A DNA stretch of 64,000 nt from Aspidapion aeneum (lineage: Eukaryota > Arthropoda > Insecta > Coleoptera > Brentidae). A program made the position numbers and the translations under genes. The stretch spans positions 39,700,667 through 39,764,666 of the forward strand of contig OY755045.1 in assembly GCA_963576565.1 (NCBI GenBank), given 5' to 3'. The notes beneath the pieces were generated by a model. It saw nothing but the letters and a program-made list of their open reading frames with translations, did no database searches and was not told the origin of the DNA. Shown here piece after piece: positions 23,962-35,353 of the stretch. The stretch's first letter is position 1. Every line of letters starts with the position of its first letter.

Positions 23962-24515
23962 CTGCCAATATATGGGCCCCTAAGCTCACACTAGGCACTG
24001 TAGTTATAGTGTACGTGTGAGCTAATATAACTAAAAACTAAAATATATTTTATTCAACTCCAGACTAAATTACCTTTTGTTTGATACCACACAAGCCATG
24101 TTTTGACTTAAACTCAAATTTTTGAAATCTACCCCCACCCTTAAAAAAGCCAAAAACTAAAATGTATTTTGTTAAACTCCGGACTCAATTACCTTTCGTT
24201 TGATATCACACACGCCATATTTTCACTTAAACTCTAATTATTGAAATATACCCCCACCCTTTTTTTTAAATAAATTAAAATGTATTTTGTTTAACTCCAG
24301 ACTCAATTACCTTTCGTTTGATATCACACACGCCATATTTTCACTTAAACTCTAATTTTTGAAATCTACCCCCACCCTTTTATTTGGTTTGTGTTCGGTG
24401 GATTTTGTTCATTTTTAAATGGGACCATCTCTGCCCAAAACCTAGCCTAGGTACCAAATTTCATTAAAATCGGCCAAGCGGTTTTTGAGTTCTGCGCGTT
24501 GGTCGTTACAGACAT

Positions 24516-24562
<47 letters not shown>

Positions 24563-24563
24563 T

Positions 24564-24601
<38 letters not shown>

Positions 24602-24740
24602 GGCGCAACAAAAAGTTTTAAAATCATCTGAAACGCAAAGATATATAAAAAATTTTGAAATCGGAGCAACTTTTTTTTTCTCGAAAAAATTTGGATCACC
24701 ATAGCTCACACTACTATAGTATAGTATATGTGTGAGCTAA
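23962..24740. mobile_element. Helentron-associated (DINE-1/HINE-like) element, copy 1
   Basis: It contains GCTCACACT...AGTGTGAGC hairpins near each end, three direct repeats of about 95 bases (CTCAATTACCTTTCGTTTGA, CACACGCCATATTTTCACTT, CTACCCCCACCC), a block GGTACCAAATTTCATTAAAA, and a (CAGA)n microsatellite. The right end reads CTAA followed by T. Family B copy 2 has an unoccupied site (AAAAAATACTACATACG near 37206), so no long target duplication was made. These traits fit Helentron-type elements moved by rolling-circle transposition. A second copy lies at 47788-48517. Confidence 0.65.
24507..24603. repeat. (CAGA)n microsatellite
   Basis: About 97 bases of CAGA tetramers with two CATA interruptions, inside the Helentron-type element. 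Minus-strand frames reading Cys-Leu-Ser-Val repeats are artefacts of it. Confidence 0.95.
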
Positions 24741-26853
24741 TACTAAATACGAATTGTGAGAGCAATGTGTAAATAAAAAAAGTAACAATAAGTTGATTTC
24801 ATTGATGTGACTACGTTCTTTTAGTTCCTTGACCAACACTTCCTAGAAATTCTAGAATAGATATCATGCTCTCGACTGCAACATACATTTTTAAAAAACA
24901 CTTTTTATTGGCACTTCATTTATTGTTCTAATGGAATTTAATTTATCTTGTTTTTGTTTTAAAACCTACCACAAATTCACGCTAGTACAAAACCTATAAG
25001 CAGTGGTGCTGTTGTTGACAGAAACGGCAAATGACAAGTGGCGACACCCCAATAACTTGAGGGTAGTAGTTATACTTATCGCGTAGTTCCTATCACTCTG
25101 TAGACGTTTTCTAGTGGCGAAAGCTAGTTAATAATACGTTTCTGCAACGAAGGAGTAGAAATTCGAGTGTGTTATATAGAACTATAAAGGAAAGCCGACA
25201 TAAAAGTCGTAAGTGACACGTTGCCGTAACTTAGGCTCACTTTCAAGTAACCCTTTCGACTATCAGGGAATAAAGTTTGGGACGCCATGTTTTTATGTAA
25301 GAAAGAAAATTTAATATTTTTGTTGTCGTTTTATGAGCTCATATTAAAGAGCTATACTATTTTATAAACAAATTAGTTGAAGCTTACCAAAAATGCTCTT
25401 CTTAAGCACCATTTGTTGGAGTTAACTGTCGATTATGAAAACATAACCTCCAAAATCACAACACAAAAATTCCATCAGCTATCAGAAAACAGCCTAATTT
25501 TACGGGCGCACCGGTTTTTTGCAATATATATAATGCATGTTATACAAAAAACTTTGCGTCGCACTCGAATTTTGATCCGCTGCTCGTAAATTCTCACACT
25601 TTTGGATAACATAGTACATATTATAACCATAACCAAACAAAAAAACTAAGCGAGTCTGTTTACTGTTGTGTCCACCATATTGTGTAACAATTCTACCAAA
25701 AAGAAACGATTATATTAATTGCAACTACATCGCAACTTTTATGCCATTACGGAAAAAAAACAGCCTCTACGACGTGGTAGATACCTGGCTATGACGTAGT
25801 AGTGTAGTTGTTACTACAGTGACTTTAAACACTTGGCCAAGTAGTTATAACCAGAAATTGGTTCCCCACTTAGGGAATTATAACGTCGCTGTATGTTATA
25901 CTGAGACGTAGCGGGAGTACGTTGCGGTTACTTTTAAGAAATTCTTTCTAGTTGGGGTTTCGTCGTTACGACTTTAAATGTTTGTTGGGTCAACGAGGTG
26001 CAAATTAGTAAAATCGGTGTGATGATTCTCAAAAAATCTATTTTTGTTTCAGCCATTGTTTTACTGATTACACGATTGCATTGCCAATCCTGTCTGCATT
26101 AACTTCCTTATAAATTCATTATTGCTAAACCAATTTGAGTGAAATTAAAAATATCATGTTGAGAATTGATTGCTCTTTAAAGATTATAATCGAAATTTGC
26201 CGCCATCTTAGAATTTAAGATGTCGGACAGAATCATACTTGATTCTTCAAAATTGCGTGCTTATTCTTATTTTTTGAAAATGTTTTAGTTTTTTTTTAAA
26301 TTTATAGAAAATAATTAATTAAAAAAAAACTAAAACATTTTTTAAAAATAAGAATAAACGTGCCTCTCTGAAAGGTCAAGTATGATTCTTTCCGACATCC
26401 TAACTTCTAAGATGGCGGCAAAGTTCGATTATAAACTTTAAAGAACAGTCAATTCTCACCATAATTTTTTTTATTTCATTAAGATCGGTTCAGTAATAAT
26501 GAGTTTATAAAAAAATTAATGCAGACAAGATTGCCAATGCAATCGTATAATCTGTAAAACAATGGCTGAAACAAAAATAGATTTTTTGAGAACCACCAAA
26601 CCGCTTTTACTAATTTATACCTTGTTATGCGGGGGAAAAGTAGTGCTTTTCTACAAATTAGAAACAAACTAAAACGTTTTCATAAAATAAGACTAAACAC
26701 GCCATTTTGAAGAATCAATTATGATTCTGTCTACCATCTTAAATTTTAAGATAATAATAAATTTTGACCATGATCTTCAAAAAGCAATCAATTCTCACCA
26801 ATATATTTTTCTTTCATCAAAATCGGTTCAGTAGTAATGAATTTATAAGGAAA

Positions 26854-29483
26854 CCTTCTCGGAGGGGATGAAGTGAGCCAAGATCTTTTAAATATCCTAT
26901 ATACAAATAATTTTGAGTCGTTAGTCAACAAAATCACTAGACCAGCATCTAAAACATGCTTAGACCATATTCATGTAAAGTGTCGTAACCAATCTCTATT
27001 CAAAAATATCTTGCCAGTAATAATTAAAAGTACCATTACAGACCATTACTCAACTACAGTTTTAACGCCTTTAGAAATACAATCGACTGGAAACTCACAC
27101 TCATCTTATGAAATTTTAAACGAGAAAAAACTTAAACGGTGTATGGAACAAATAAATTGGAAAGAATTTTATAAAATAAAAGAAGTAAATGCTATGACCA
27201 ACTACTTTCTGGACACAATAACAAAAAATATTAAAGAATCTTCAACAATAATAAAAACGTCTCGGAAAGCACACAAACGTAAACCATGGATTACCCAGGG
27301 CTTAGTAAAATCAGTCAACAAAAAAAACAATTTATATAAAATTTATCAACAATATCCAAATGATCAGACCAAAAGACGTTTTACACAGTATCGTGCACAA
27401 CTTAACCTATTACTTAAAAATGCTAAAGTCAACTATTTTAAATCAAAAATAGCAGCTAATCAAACTTGCTCCAAAACCTTATGGAATACAGTTAAAGATA
27501 TATATTGCAAATCAAAAATCAATGAAATTAACCAAGTTTCTGATAATAACAAAAAACTAACAGATCCTAAAGAAATTGCTGATTCATTTAATAAATATTT
27601 TGCTAATGTAGGGGCGAATTTAGCTAAACAAATACAAAAACCACAAAAAAAATCCCCCAAAAAAGAGAAAAATTTTAAATCATAATTTTATTTAAAACAA
27701 ACAACGAAAACTGAAATAGAAAATATAATAAAAAAATTAAAAAATAAAAAGGCACCAGGATCTGATAAAGTAAAAACGGAAACCATAAAAAACATTGTTG
27801 AACACATAGCTGGCCCATTGGTACATATAATAAACACTTCCTTTAAAAACGGTATAGTGCCAAATAAGTTTAAAATTGCAACTATTAAACCAATTCATAA
27901 AGCAGGAGACAAAGATAGTATGTCAAACTATAGGCCCATTTCCCTCATTTCTCACTTTGCCAAGATCTATGAGAAAGTTCTTAACGAAAGACTGCAAAAA
28001 TATTTTAAAAAATACTCGATTATTTCTAAAAAACAGTTTGGGTTCCAAAAAGGAAAAAACACACAAGATGCTATTGCATCTTTAACTACGAAAATATATG
28101 GGTCACTAGAGAGCGGTAAGCCTTCACTTTGTGTATTCCTTGATCTTGCGAAGGCATTCGACACTGTGAGCCATTCTCAGTTGTTGGAGTCTTTGCGGGA
28201 TCTGGGGGTAAGAGGGATATCATGGAGGCTCTTTCAATCCTATCTAACTAACAGAAAACAATATACAAGCATCAAAGGTCAGTTAAGTGGAGAGGAAGAA
28301 GTCCTTTTTGGTGTTCCTCAGGGAACAGTAATTGGCCCAACTCTTTTTATCCTCTATATTAATAGTATTCTTGAACAACCATTAGAAGGTGACGTGTTAA
28401 GTTTCTGCGATGACACAGTTATATTCTTTGTAGCAGATACGTGGGATCAATTAAAAACTTTAGCAGAAAAAAATCTCAAAGAACTTTTCAAAATATTCGA
28501 TCAAAAACTTTTAACAATAAACTATAAAAAAACTTACTTCATGCCCTTTTATTGTAATAGCAGAGGCTTGCCAACCTTTGATACTCTTAACGTTAATAAC
28601 ATAAATTTAAAATCTACGAACACAATTAAATACTTAGGAGTGCACTTCGATCCTCATTTAAAGTGGAACATCCACACTAAAAAAGTTGCAAATACAATCC
28701 GGGTAATGCTTTTTAGAATTAAATATCTGAGAAAAATATTGGACATTAAACAACTAAAAATTTTATATTATTCTTTGGTCGAAAGCAGAATTCAATATGG
28801 AGTCCTAGCATGGGGTGGAGTATATGATGCACATATAAAAAAACTAAATACTGTCCAAAAGGGAATTTTAAAAATAATGTACTCAAAAAACTATCGGTAC
28901 CCATCAAACTTAATATACAAAGAGTCAAAAGTATTTGATACTAGGCAAATGTTTTACTACCAGATTAGCTTGTACTGCTTTAAGAACAAAAATCTATTAA
29001 ATATCCAAAACCATACTCAAAATACTAGATATGTTTCTCAATACAAAATAAAGGAAAATAGAGCTCTTAAAAATATTGGCCAAAGACATCATATTTATCT
29101 CCTTCCAAAAGTTTTCAACCACTTTCCATTAGAACTTAAGAAATCTTTTATCGAAAATCAAATATCTTTCAAAAAATTTTAAAAATATGTAAAAATTTTG
29201 CTTTTAGAGAAATCTCGCGAAGAAATTAATAATATATTAAATTTGTAATCTTGCTTCTACTTTTAGGTTTAGTTTATGTAGGTAATATTGTTTATTTTTT
29301 TAATGTTCTACTTAATGGCTGTAGTGTGTTGTATTTGATATGCTTGTATGGCAGAACACAAAATCCTAGCGCGACGTTTTTGTCTTTAGGAATGTGATTT
29401 GTTCTGGGAGCGTAACTCTTATAATGTGTTATATCTACACTGTAATTTGTAATTCCTGGAAATAAATTGAAATTAAAATTGAA
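26854..29483 (+). mobile_element. 5'-truncated jockey-type LINE inserted in family A
   Basis: The insertion is flanked by AGGAAA on both sides (26848-26853 and 29484-29489). The host family-A sequence reads TTATAAGGAAA then TAAATGCAGAC when it is removed. It starts within the endonuclease domain and ends with a simple AATTGAAATTAAAATTGAAA tail, as expected for target-primed reverse transcription with 5' truncation. Confidence 0.85.
26855..29182 (+). pseudogene. Jockey-type LINE ORF2: endonuclease end plus reverse transcriptase, one nonsense codon
   Basis: A single frame runs over 770 codons with one in-frame TAA at 27683-27685. It begins with the tail of an AP-type endonuclease (LLGGDE, then TRPASKTCLDHIHVK). 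Next is the linker with PWITQGLVKSV and the RT domain: KKAPGSDK, NYRPISLISHFAKIYEK, KKQFGFQKGKNTQDA, CVFLDLAKAFDTVSH with a catalytic Asp, GVPQGTVIGPTLFILYIN, and SFCDDTVIF, where the usual FADD box is FCDD. A thumb region and KYLGVHFDPHLKW follow. In jockey elements this protein nicks the target and copies the RNA. The missing 5' part and the stop make it inactive, but the low decay implies a fairly young insertion. Confidence 0.9.
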
Positions 29484-29856
29484 AGGAAATAAATGCAGAC
29501 ATGATTGGCAAGACAATCGTATAATATTCAAAAGAATAGTTAAAACAAAAACATTTTTTTTTAGAACCACCAAACCGATTTTGCTGATTCATACCTTGTT
29601 GTGCCTGGCAGGAATGCTGCATTTTTTAGTGATTAAAAAAAATATTAAAAGATGTTCGCGACATAAGAATAAACGAGCATCTTTAAAGGGTACAATTTTA
29701 TTTCGTCCGCCATCTTGGATTTTGAATAGGTGGACAAACAAATTTTATTAGTCAAAACTCTGATTAATTCTCTGCCAAGTGTCCCATTCAAATCGATGCT
29801 ATAGTTCAAAAGTTATAATGAAAAAAATATTGCCCTTTTTTTTGGCCCACCCGGTA

Positions 29857-30616
29857 TAGCGAAGCAACTACACCAATTAAAATCCACGAAGGAACCAAGC
29901 CAATCCGCATAAAAGGTGTCATCAAAGTAATTGGACAATATTTAAACCACCTACTAACAGATAAGAAAGAACAACTAATAAAAATGATGGAAGAACTGGA
30001 TACAGCAGCTAAAAATACAGGCTTGAGTATGAACTATACTAAAACTAAAATCATAATAAACACAGATGATGAATCACGATCAGAATAAACCAAGAAAAAA
30101 TTAAATTAAAATTATTAAACTAAAAAAAAATTGTGTGTGCTTATGACCACAAGGCAAAATTGTAAACTTCAACAAGGCGAAATTAATAATACTGACCTTC
30201 ATCATCATATCGCTCGCTGAATGTTCCTCTCACAGTTAGTCGACTCGAGCCGACTTCACCCGAATGAGCGTTACATAGCCGAGCCTGACGACTCAGTTCA
30301 ATTCACTACCCACAAAAACTGCTAAACGCGCCTAAAGAAGTTTACACTTCAAAAACAAACAACTGAAATCAAGATACGCCTGAGATTGGCCTGGCCAGCA
30401 TTAAAAATTAAAAAATATCCTCAGTACCTCAAAACGAAAGAGTATAACCAATGTGTCCTTCCTGTACTCGCCTATGGATCCCAGACCTGGACACTTACAA
30501 AATTAAACATGGCTATGGTAACAAAAGCCCAAAGATCAATGGAAAGACAAATATTACAGATAACGAACAGATAGAAAAAAGAATGAATGGATAGAAAACA
30601 AAACAAAAGTGAGGGA
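29857..30616 (+). pseudogene. RTE-like LINE, part 2 of 3
   Basis: It resumes the LINE cut at 21716: SEATTPIKIHEGTKP and the start of a GVxQ motif. A deletion then removes the FADD catalytic box, and translation continues at KMMEELDTAAKNTGLSMNYT. Foreign sequence at about 30130-30345 breaks it further. From about 30360 come LRLAWPA, YNQCVLPVLAYGSQTWTLTK and KAQRSMERQILQIT, the conserved thumb and C-terminal region. It is cut again at 30616. Confidence 0.8.
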
Positions 30617-30963
30617 TTTGTGTAACCAACAGAAACAACTACTCCGAGGCAAAATACCCCTACCGGCATTGAATTATACTGATGGCTTGATGCTTTCGTT
30701 GGGAACTTGTTAAAACTGTTTGGTTTTCACTATCTCCAACGTCGGTCACAAGGATACGAATGATCCCCGTCTGGAACACGTCCTGACAATCAGGAACAAG
30801 TGATCCATGCCAATCCACGACCGGTTTCGACTAGGGTCACTGCATCACGAAGACGTAGTGTCTTCTTCGCCAGGCTTCCAGGATGCAGTGACCCTAGTTT
30901 CGACCTTTTGGGCCATCCTCAGGCGAATGTAGGCGATAGCTCCGTGTAGAGCATAAGTTTTGA
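30617..30963 (-). mobile_element. Retrozyme-like / Penelope pseudo-LTR-like element, single copy
   Basis: The insertion splits the LINE between GAGGGAT and GATGTCAGC. It matches the array at 50481-51156, sharing AACCAACAGAAACAACTA, GTGCTTTCG-like and AGGAACAAGTGATCCATGCC blocks. On the minus strand it keeps the hammerhead-like pieces CTGAGGA-type core (here CCTGAGGATGG), GAAACCGGTC and GTGGATT, but a 65-bp element interrupts the core between them. It looks like one monomer reverse-transcribed into the LINE. Confidence 0.6.
30832..30896. mobile_element. 65-bp mini-transposon with 15-bp inverted repeats and 8-bp target duplication
   Basis: Ends TAGGGTCACTGCATC (30832-30846) and its exact reverse complement (30882-30896). 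It is flanked by GTTTCGAC at 30824-30831 and 30897-30904. The array at 50.5 kb has a single GTTTCGAC at the homologous place, giving an empty site. An 8-bp duplication and a TAGGG start suggest mobilisation by a hAT transposase. Confidence 0.8.
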
Positions 30964-31222
30964 TGATGTCAGCAGAGACGTAGCAAAATTAAAATGAAAA
31001 TTTGCCGGTCATAACATCATACAGAAAGACGATCGATAGAACAAATGTATTGTAAACTGGAGACCTTGGCAAAATAAAAGAAGTAGGGGAAGACCCCAAA
31101 TGAGATAAGCGGACGATTTGAAGAAACACGCGGGAACTAGATGGATGAACACGGCAACAGACAGAGAAGAGTGGTAGATATTGGGAGAGGCCTATGTCTA
31201 AAGATGTTTTGAAGAAGGCTAA
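30964..31222 (+). pseudogene. RTE-like LINE, part 3 of 3 (C-terminus)
   Basis: The C-terminal region is recognisable across frames and stops: [34 protein letters not shown] and LGEAYV. It ends in TAGATAGATAGA, which runs into a long AT microsatellite. The same tail occurs in the fragment ending near 34624. Confidence 0.8.
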
Positions 31223-31338
<116 letters not shown>

Positions 31339-31388
31339 CAAAATTCGTAGAGCAGAGAATGAGATACGACCATTTCAATTAACATTTA

Positions 31389-33071
31389 CCGAGTGAACCA
31401 AAAAAACCGGACAATTTGTATTTCGTTATAACTTTTGAACTATACAATCGATTTTAATGGAACAAACTGCACTTGGTAGAGAATTAATCAGAGTTTTCAA
31501 TAGATATATTTTTTGTCCGCCATCTCAAAATCCAAAATGGCGGACGAAATTAAATTATACCTTTCAAAGATGCTCGTTTATTCTTGTGTTGCGAACATGT
31601 TTTAATTATTTTTTTAAATTAGTAAAAAATGTGCATTTTCCCACGCACAAAAAAGTAAGAATTTCAACCATTGTTTTGCATATTATACGACAGCCTTGCG
31701 AAAGATGTCTGCATTTATTTGCTTATAAATTCATTACTACTGAACCGATTATGATGAAATAAAAAGCATCCTAGTTAGAATTGATTTCTAGTTGACAGAA
31801 TCATACTTGATCCTTAAAAATGGCGTGTTTATTCTTATTTTCCGACTATGTTTTAGTATTTTTTTAATTTGTAAAAAAGCACTACTTCTCCTCCACACAA
31901 CGAGGTACAAATTAGTAAAATCGGTGTGATGGTTCTCAAAAACTCTATTTTTGCTTCAAACAATATTTTACAGATTATACCATTGCTTTTTTGCCAATCC
32001 TGTCTGCATCCATTTCCTTATAAATTCGTTATTACTAAACCGATTTTAGTGAAATAAAAAAAAATATGGTGAGAATTGACTGCTCTTTAAATATTGCAAT
32101 TAGAATTTTCCGCCATCTTTGAATTTATGATGCCGGACAGAATTATACTTGATACAATGCAATCGTATAATTTGTAAAACAATGGTTAAAACAAAATCAG
32201 ATTATGTGAGAACCACTTCACACATTTTAGTACTTTGTACCTTGTTAAGCAGGAGAAAATTAGTGCTTTTTTTAAATTAGAAATAAACCAAAACATTTAC
32301 CGAAAATAGGAATAAACTTGTCTCTTTGAAGGGTCTAGTATGATTCTGTTATTATTTCGATTATAATCCTTAAAGAACAATCAATTCTCACCATGATTTT
32401 TTTATTTCACCAAGATCGGTTTAGTAATAATGAGTTTATAAGGAAATTAATGCAGACAGGATTGACAATGCAATCGTATAATCTGTAAAAGAATGGCTGA
32501 AACAAAAATAGATTTTTTGAGAACTACTACACCGATTTTACTAATTGGTACCTCGTTCTGCGGGGGAAAAGTAGTGCTTTTCTACAAATTAAAATAAAAA
32601 CTAAAACATTTCCAGAAAATAAGACTAAACACGCCTAATTTCACCAGAACGATTTTTATTTCATCAAAATCGGTTCAGTAGTAATGAATTTATACGGAAA
32701 TAAATTCAGACATGATTGGCAAGGTAATCGTATAGTATTCAAAACAATGGTTGAAACAAAAATATTTTTTTTAGAACCACCGAACCGATCTTGCTGATTT
32801 AAACCTTCTTGTGCGTGGCCAGAATGCAGCTTTTTTTCTGATTTAAAAAAATAATTAAAACATGTTTGCAACATAAGAATAAATGAGCATCTTTGAAGGA
32901 TACAATTTAATTTCGTCCGCCATCTTGGATTTTTAGATGGCGGGCAAAAAAATATATTTGGTTAAGACTCTGATTAATTATCTGCCAAGTGCAGTTTGTC
33001 TAATTAACGATAGTATAAGTTCAAAAGTTATAACGAGAAAAAAATTGTCCGGCTTTTTTTGGCCCACCCGG
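31389..33071. mobile_element. Family A element, copy 2 (compact, 1.68 kb)
   Basis: Ends CCGAGTGAACCAAAAAAACC and GGCCCACCCGG, flanked by TA at 31387-31388 and 33072-33073. The arms are inverted repeats of several hundred bases sharing CGATTTTAATGGAACAAACT-type and CCGCCATCT...AAGATGGCGG motifs. The centre again contains the roughly 350-bp motif series in both orientations. There is no coding region, so this copy is non-autonomous. Confidence 0.85.
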
Positions 33072-33073
33072 TA

Positions 33074-34962
33074 TGGTAACGGCTACATACACAAAAGGCT
33101 TTACTACCTACTTTCTTATAATATATGATTAAAAAATTTGTTACTTTTTAGTCCTGATTTAGTATCATAAAAAAGTAGATATTTCCAAGGACAGATGGAA
33201 GTGAAGAGTTCGACTCCCGCTATAAAAATGACTACTCGCCATTGAAGCAAAATAATAAGCTTTGCATAGGTAAAAATAAATACGCCAAAAGGCTGAAGAT
33301 CTCTATGTTCTCTATGTAAATTATTTTAAGTCAAGGGTGGTAATCAATCCTTGGAGTAGCTTTCGTTCGTCACACAATGTTGCGAAGTTTTTTAATTAAA
33401 TTTTTGCCAAAAAATGTAGGTACGTAAATCAAGGATATAATGCATTAGTCATTGTCTTACTATGATTAATTACATCTTTTATGCGTGATCGTGACTTTTA
33501 AAATTGAACCAAGGGACAGATATCAGTCATCCTCAAAACTACCTAGGATTTTTATTGATAGTCTGTTCTAATAGTCTTCTCTACCAGGATGATAGGGCAT
33601 TACCAAGGTTATATTTTCTTTAAAGTCGTTAGGTCGTTAAGCTTAGTTAAGTTTTTAAATTTACTACAAAATTTGGGTCATCATAGTAATAAATGAGTGT
33701 AGAAAAAAAATACGTTTGGAGGCAACTTTAAAGCCGTAACTCCTTTCAAGTAGCCCTCTTCACTATCAAGTAATAGTATATGGTATGTTTTTTTTCTGTA
33801 AGACAGAAATCGTTTATTTTCGTTTTTTCAGCCCATATTAGGAAAGAGATATATTATTTCAATACAATTTAATTAAACCAAATATCTATATTAAAAGTCA
33901 TTTCGTGGAGTTCCCCGCCGATTGTGAAAACATAATCACAAAAACCACAACAAAAAAATGAACATGGCTAAATTTTAAAGGCAATTGCAATAAAAAATAA
34001 TACATGCTTCACATAAAAAGTAGCGTCGTAGTTGAATGTTGATTCTCTGCTCATAAAATCTCACATTTTAGTTAACAGCTGAAATCAAAATACGAGTGAG
34101 ATTAGCCTGACCAGCATTCGGTAAATTAAGCTACATATTAAAACATTTAAAAAATCCGCAGTACCACAAAACGAAAGTGTATAACCAATGTATCCTTCCT
34201 GTACTCACCTATGGATCCTAGACCAGGAGGCTTACAAAATCAAACATGGATAAGGTAACAAAAGTCCAAAGATCAATGGAAAGACAAATGTTACATGTAA
34301 CGCTACCAAATAGAAAAAGGAATGAATGGATAAGAAACAAAACAAAACTAAGGGATGTCAGAGGAAAAGTAGCAAAAAAAAATGGAAATTTGCCGGTCAT
34401 ATCAGACAGAAAGACGATCGATGGAACAAATATATTGTAAACTGGAGACCTTGGGAAAATAAAAGAAGTAGGGGAAGACCCCAAATGAGATTGGTAGACG
34501 ATTTGAAGAAACATGCGGGAATTAGATGGATGAACACGAAGACAGACAGAGAAGAGTAGAAGATATTGGGGGAGGCCTATGTCCAAAGATGGATTAAATA
34601 AAGTTAAGTAGATAGATAGATATAGTCCATTATAGCCAAAACCAAACTTAAAAACTTAGTGACTTTGTTTACAGTTGTGTAATAATAATTCTACCCAAAA
34701 TAAACGATAATATTATTTGTAACTACATATTCCGCTTCTTTTATGCCATTATAGAAAAACGTGGCCCTCTTTCGCGTAATAGCTACTTGGCTGCGACATA
34801 GTAGTGTGGTCGTTATAACAGTGACTTTAAACGCGTGGCTAAGTAGTAATAACGAGAAATTGGTTCCCCACTTAGGGAATTACCACGTCGCTGCATGGTA
34901 TACTGAGACGTAGTGTTACTTTTAAGAAATTGTTACTGCTGGGGGTTATCGTCAACAAACAG
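33074..34962. mobile_element. Family B element, copy 3 (degraded, interrupted)
   Basis: Matches the beginning of B copy 1 (CGGCTACAT, ACTTTCTTATA, TTTGTTACTTTTTAGT) and its end (CTTTAAACGCGTGGCTAAGT-like block near 34825, CAACAAAC near 34955), with large internal deletions. A LINE fragment interrupts it at about 34075-34624. Confidence 0.6.
34075..34624 (+). pseudogene. RTE-like LINE 3' fragment, inserted in family B copy 3
   Basis: 5'-truncated second copy of the LINE seen at 21453-31222. It carries YNQCILPVLTYGS, VTKVQRSMERQMLHVTLPN, then after a frameshift near 34370 KWKFAGHIRQKDDRWNKYI, NWRPWENKRSRGRPQMR and LGEAYVQRWIK. It ends in GTAGATAGATAGATA. The frameshift and stops make it inactive. 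Confidence 0.85.
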
Positions 34963-35353
34963 CTGAAAGTAACTGTCATGGATACGTGTACCCTAAATGG
35001 GATAATAAAGTTTTTGAAAATTGAACAAAATTTGCACATAATTTCAAAATTGATTTTTTATATTTCTATGTTTTTAATAAACCTACTTTAATAATAAATC
35101 GCTTTTACGCAACGCATGCTACTAACAGAAGATTATACCATATAATACCTATATTATATATTTCTCTATGATTATACCTACATAAGAATACCCAGCTTAC
35201 ATTTAGATTACAATCATCTATCAAGCTCACAAAATACATTAATCTGTCATTCTGTATTAGAGGCACGTTCACTTTTAGTCATTCAACTAAAAACCGATGA
35301 ATTTAACCAATTAAATGTGTAACAACATTTTAAAAAAATGTTCACGTAAGTAG

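Larger units (their letters stand above)
22314..25989. mobile_element. Family B element, copy 1
   Basis: This 3.7-kb block interrupts the family A arm (CTACTTTTCCCCC before it, CAACGAGGTGCAAATTAG after it). It recurs at 35990-38744 and, degraded, at 33074-34962. The ends CCCAACTAAAATTTATAGTA and, read inward, CCCAACAAACATTTAAAGTC are imperfect inverted repeats. It holds a MITE and a Helentron-type element that are absent or altered in copy 2. A 70-codon frame (25377-25589) is conserved in copy 2 (38133-38345) but has no recognisable domain. Confidence 0.65.
21717..29854. mobile_element. Family A element, copy 1 (8.1 kb with nested insertions)
   Basis: Left end CCGTGTGGGCCAAAAAAAAC and right end ...GGCCCACCCGG are inverted repeats; the repeat continues with ACAATTTTTTTTCATTATAA and related sequence for several hundred bases. 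TA flanks both sides (21715-21716 and 29855-29856). Removing the element plus one TA fuses the LINE frame as ANIY-SEATT. The arms are built from a roughly 350-bp motif series (AATTTCCTTATAAATTCATT, GATTTTAGTGAAATAAAAAA, CGCCATCTTAGAATTTAAGA) repeated in both orientations. No family-A transposase is visible; the bulk of the length is family B and jockey sequence. Confidence 0.85.

Noticed and set aside
24442..24709. Cys-Leu-Ser-Val repeat frames
   Set aside because: Translation of the (CAGA)n microsatellite inside a Helentron-type element; the same applies to the frames at 47765-47994.
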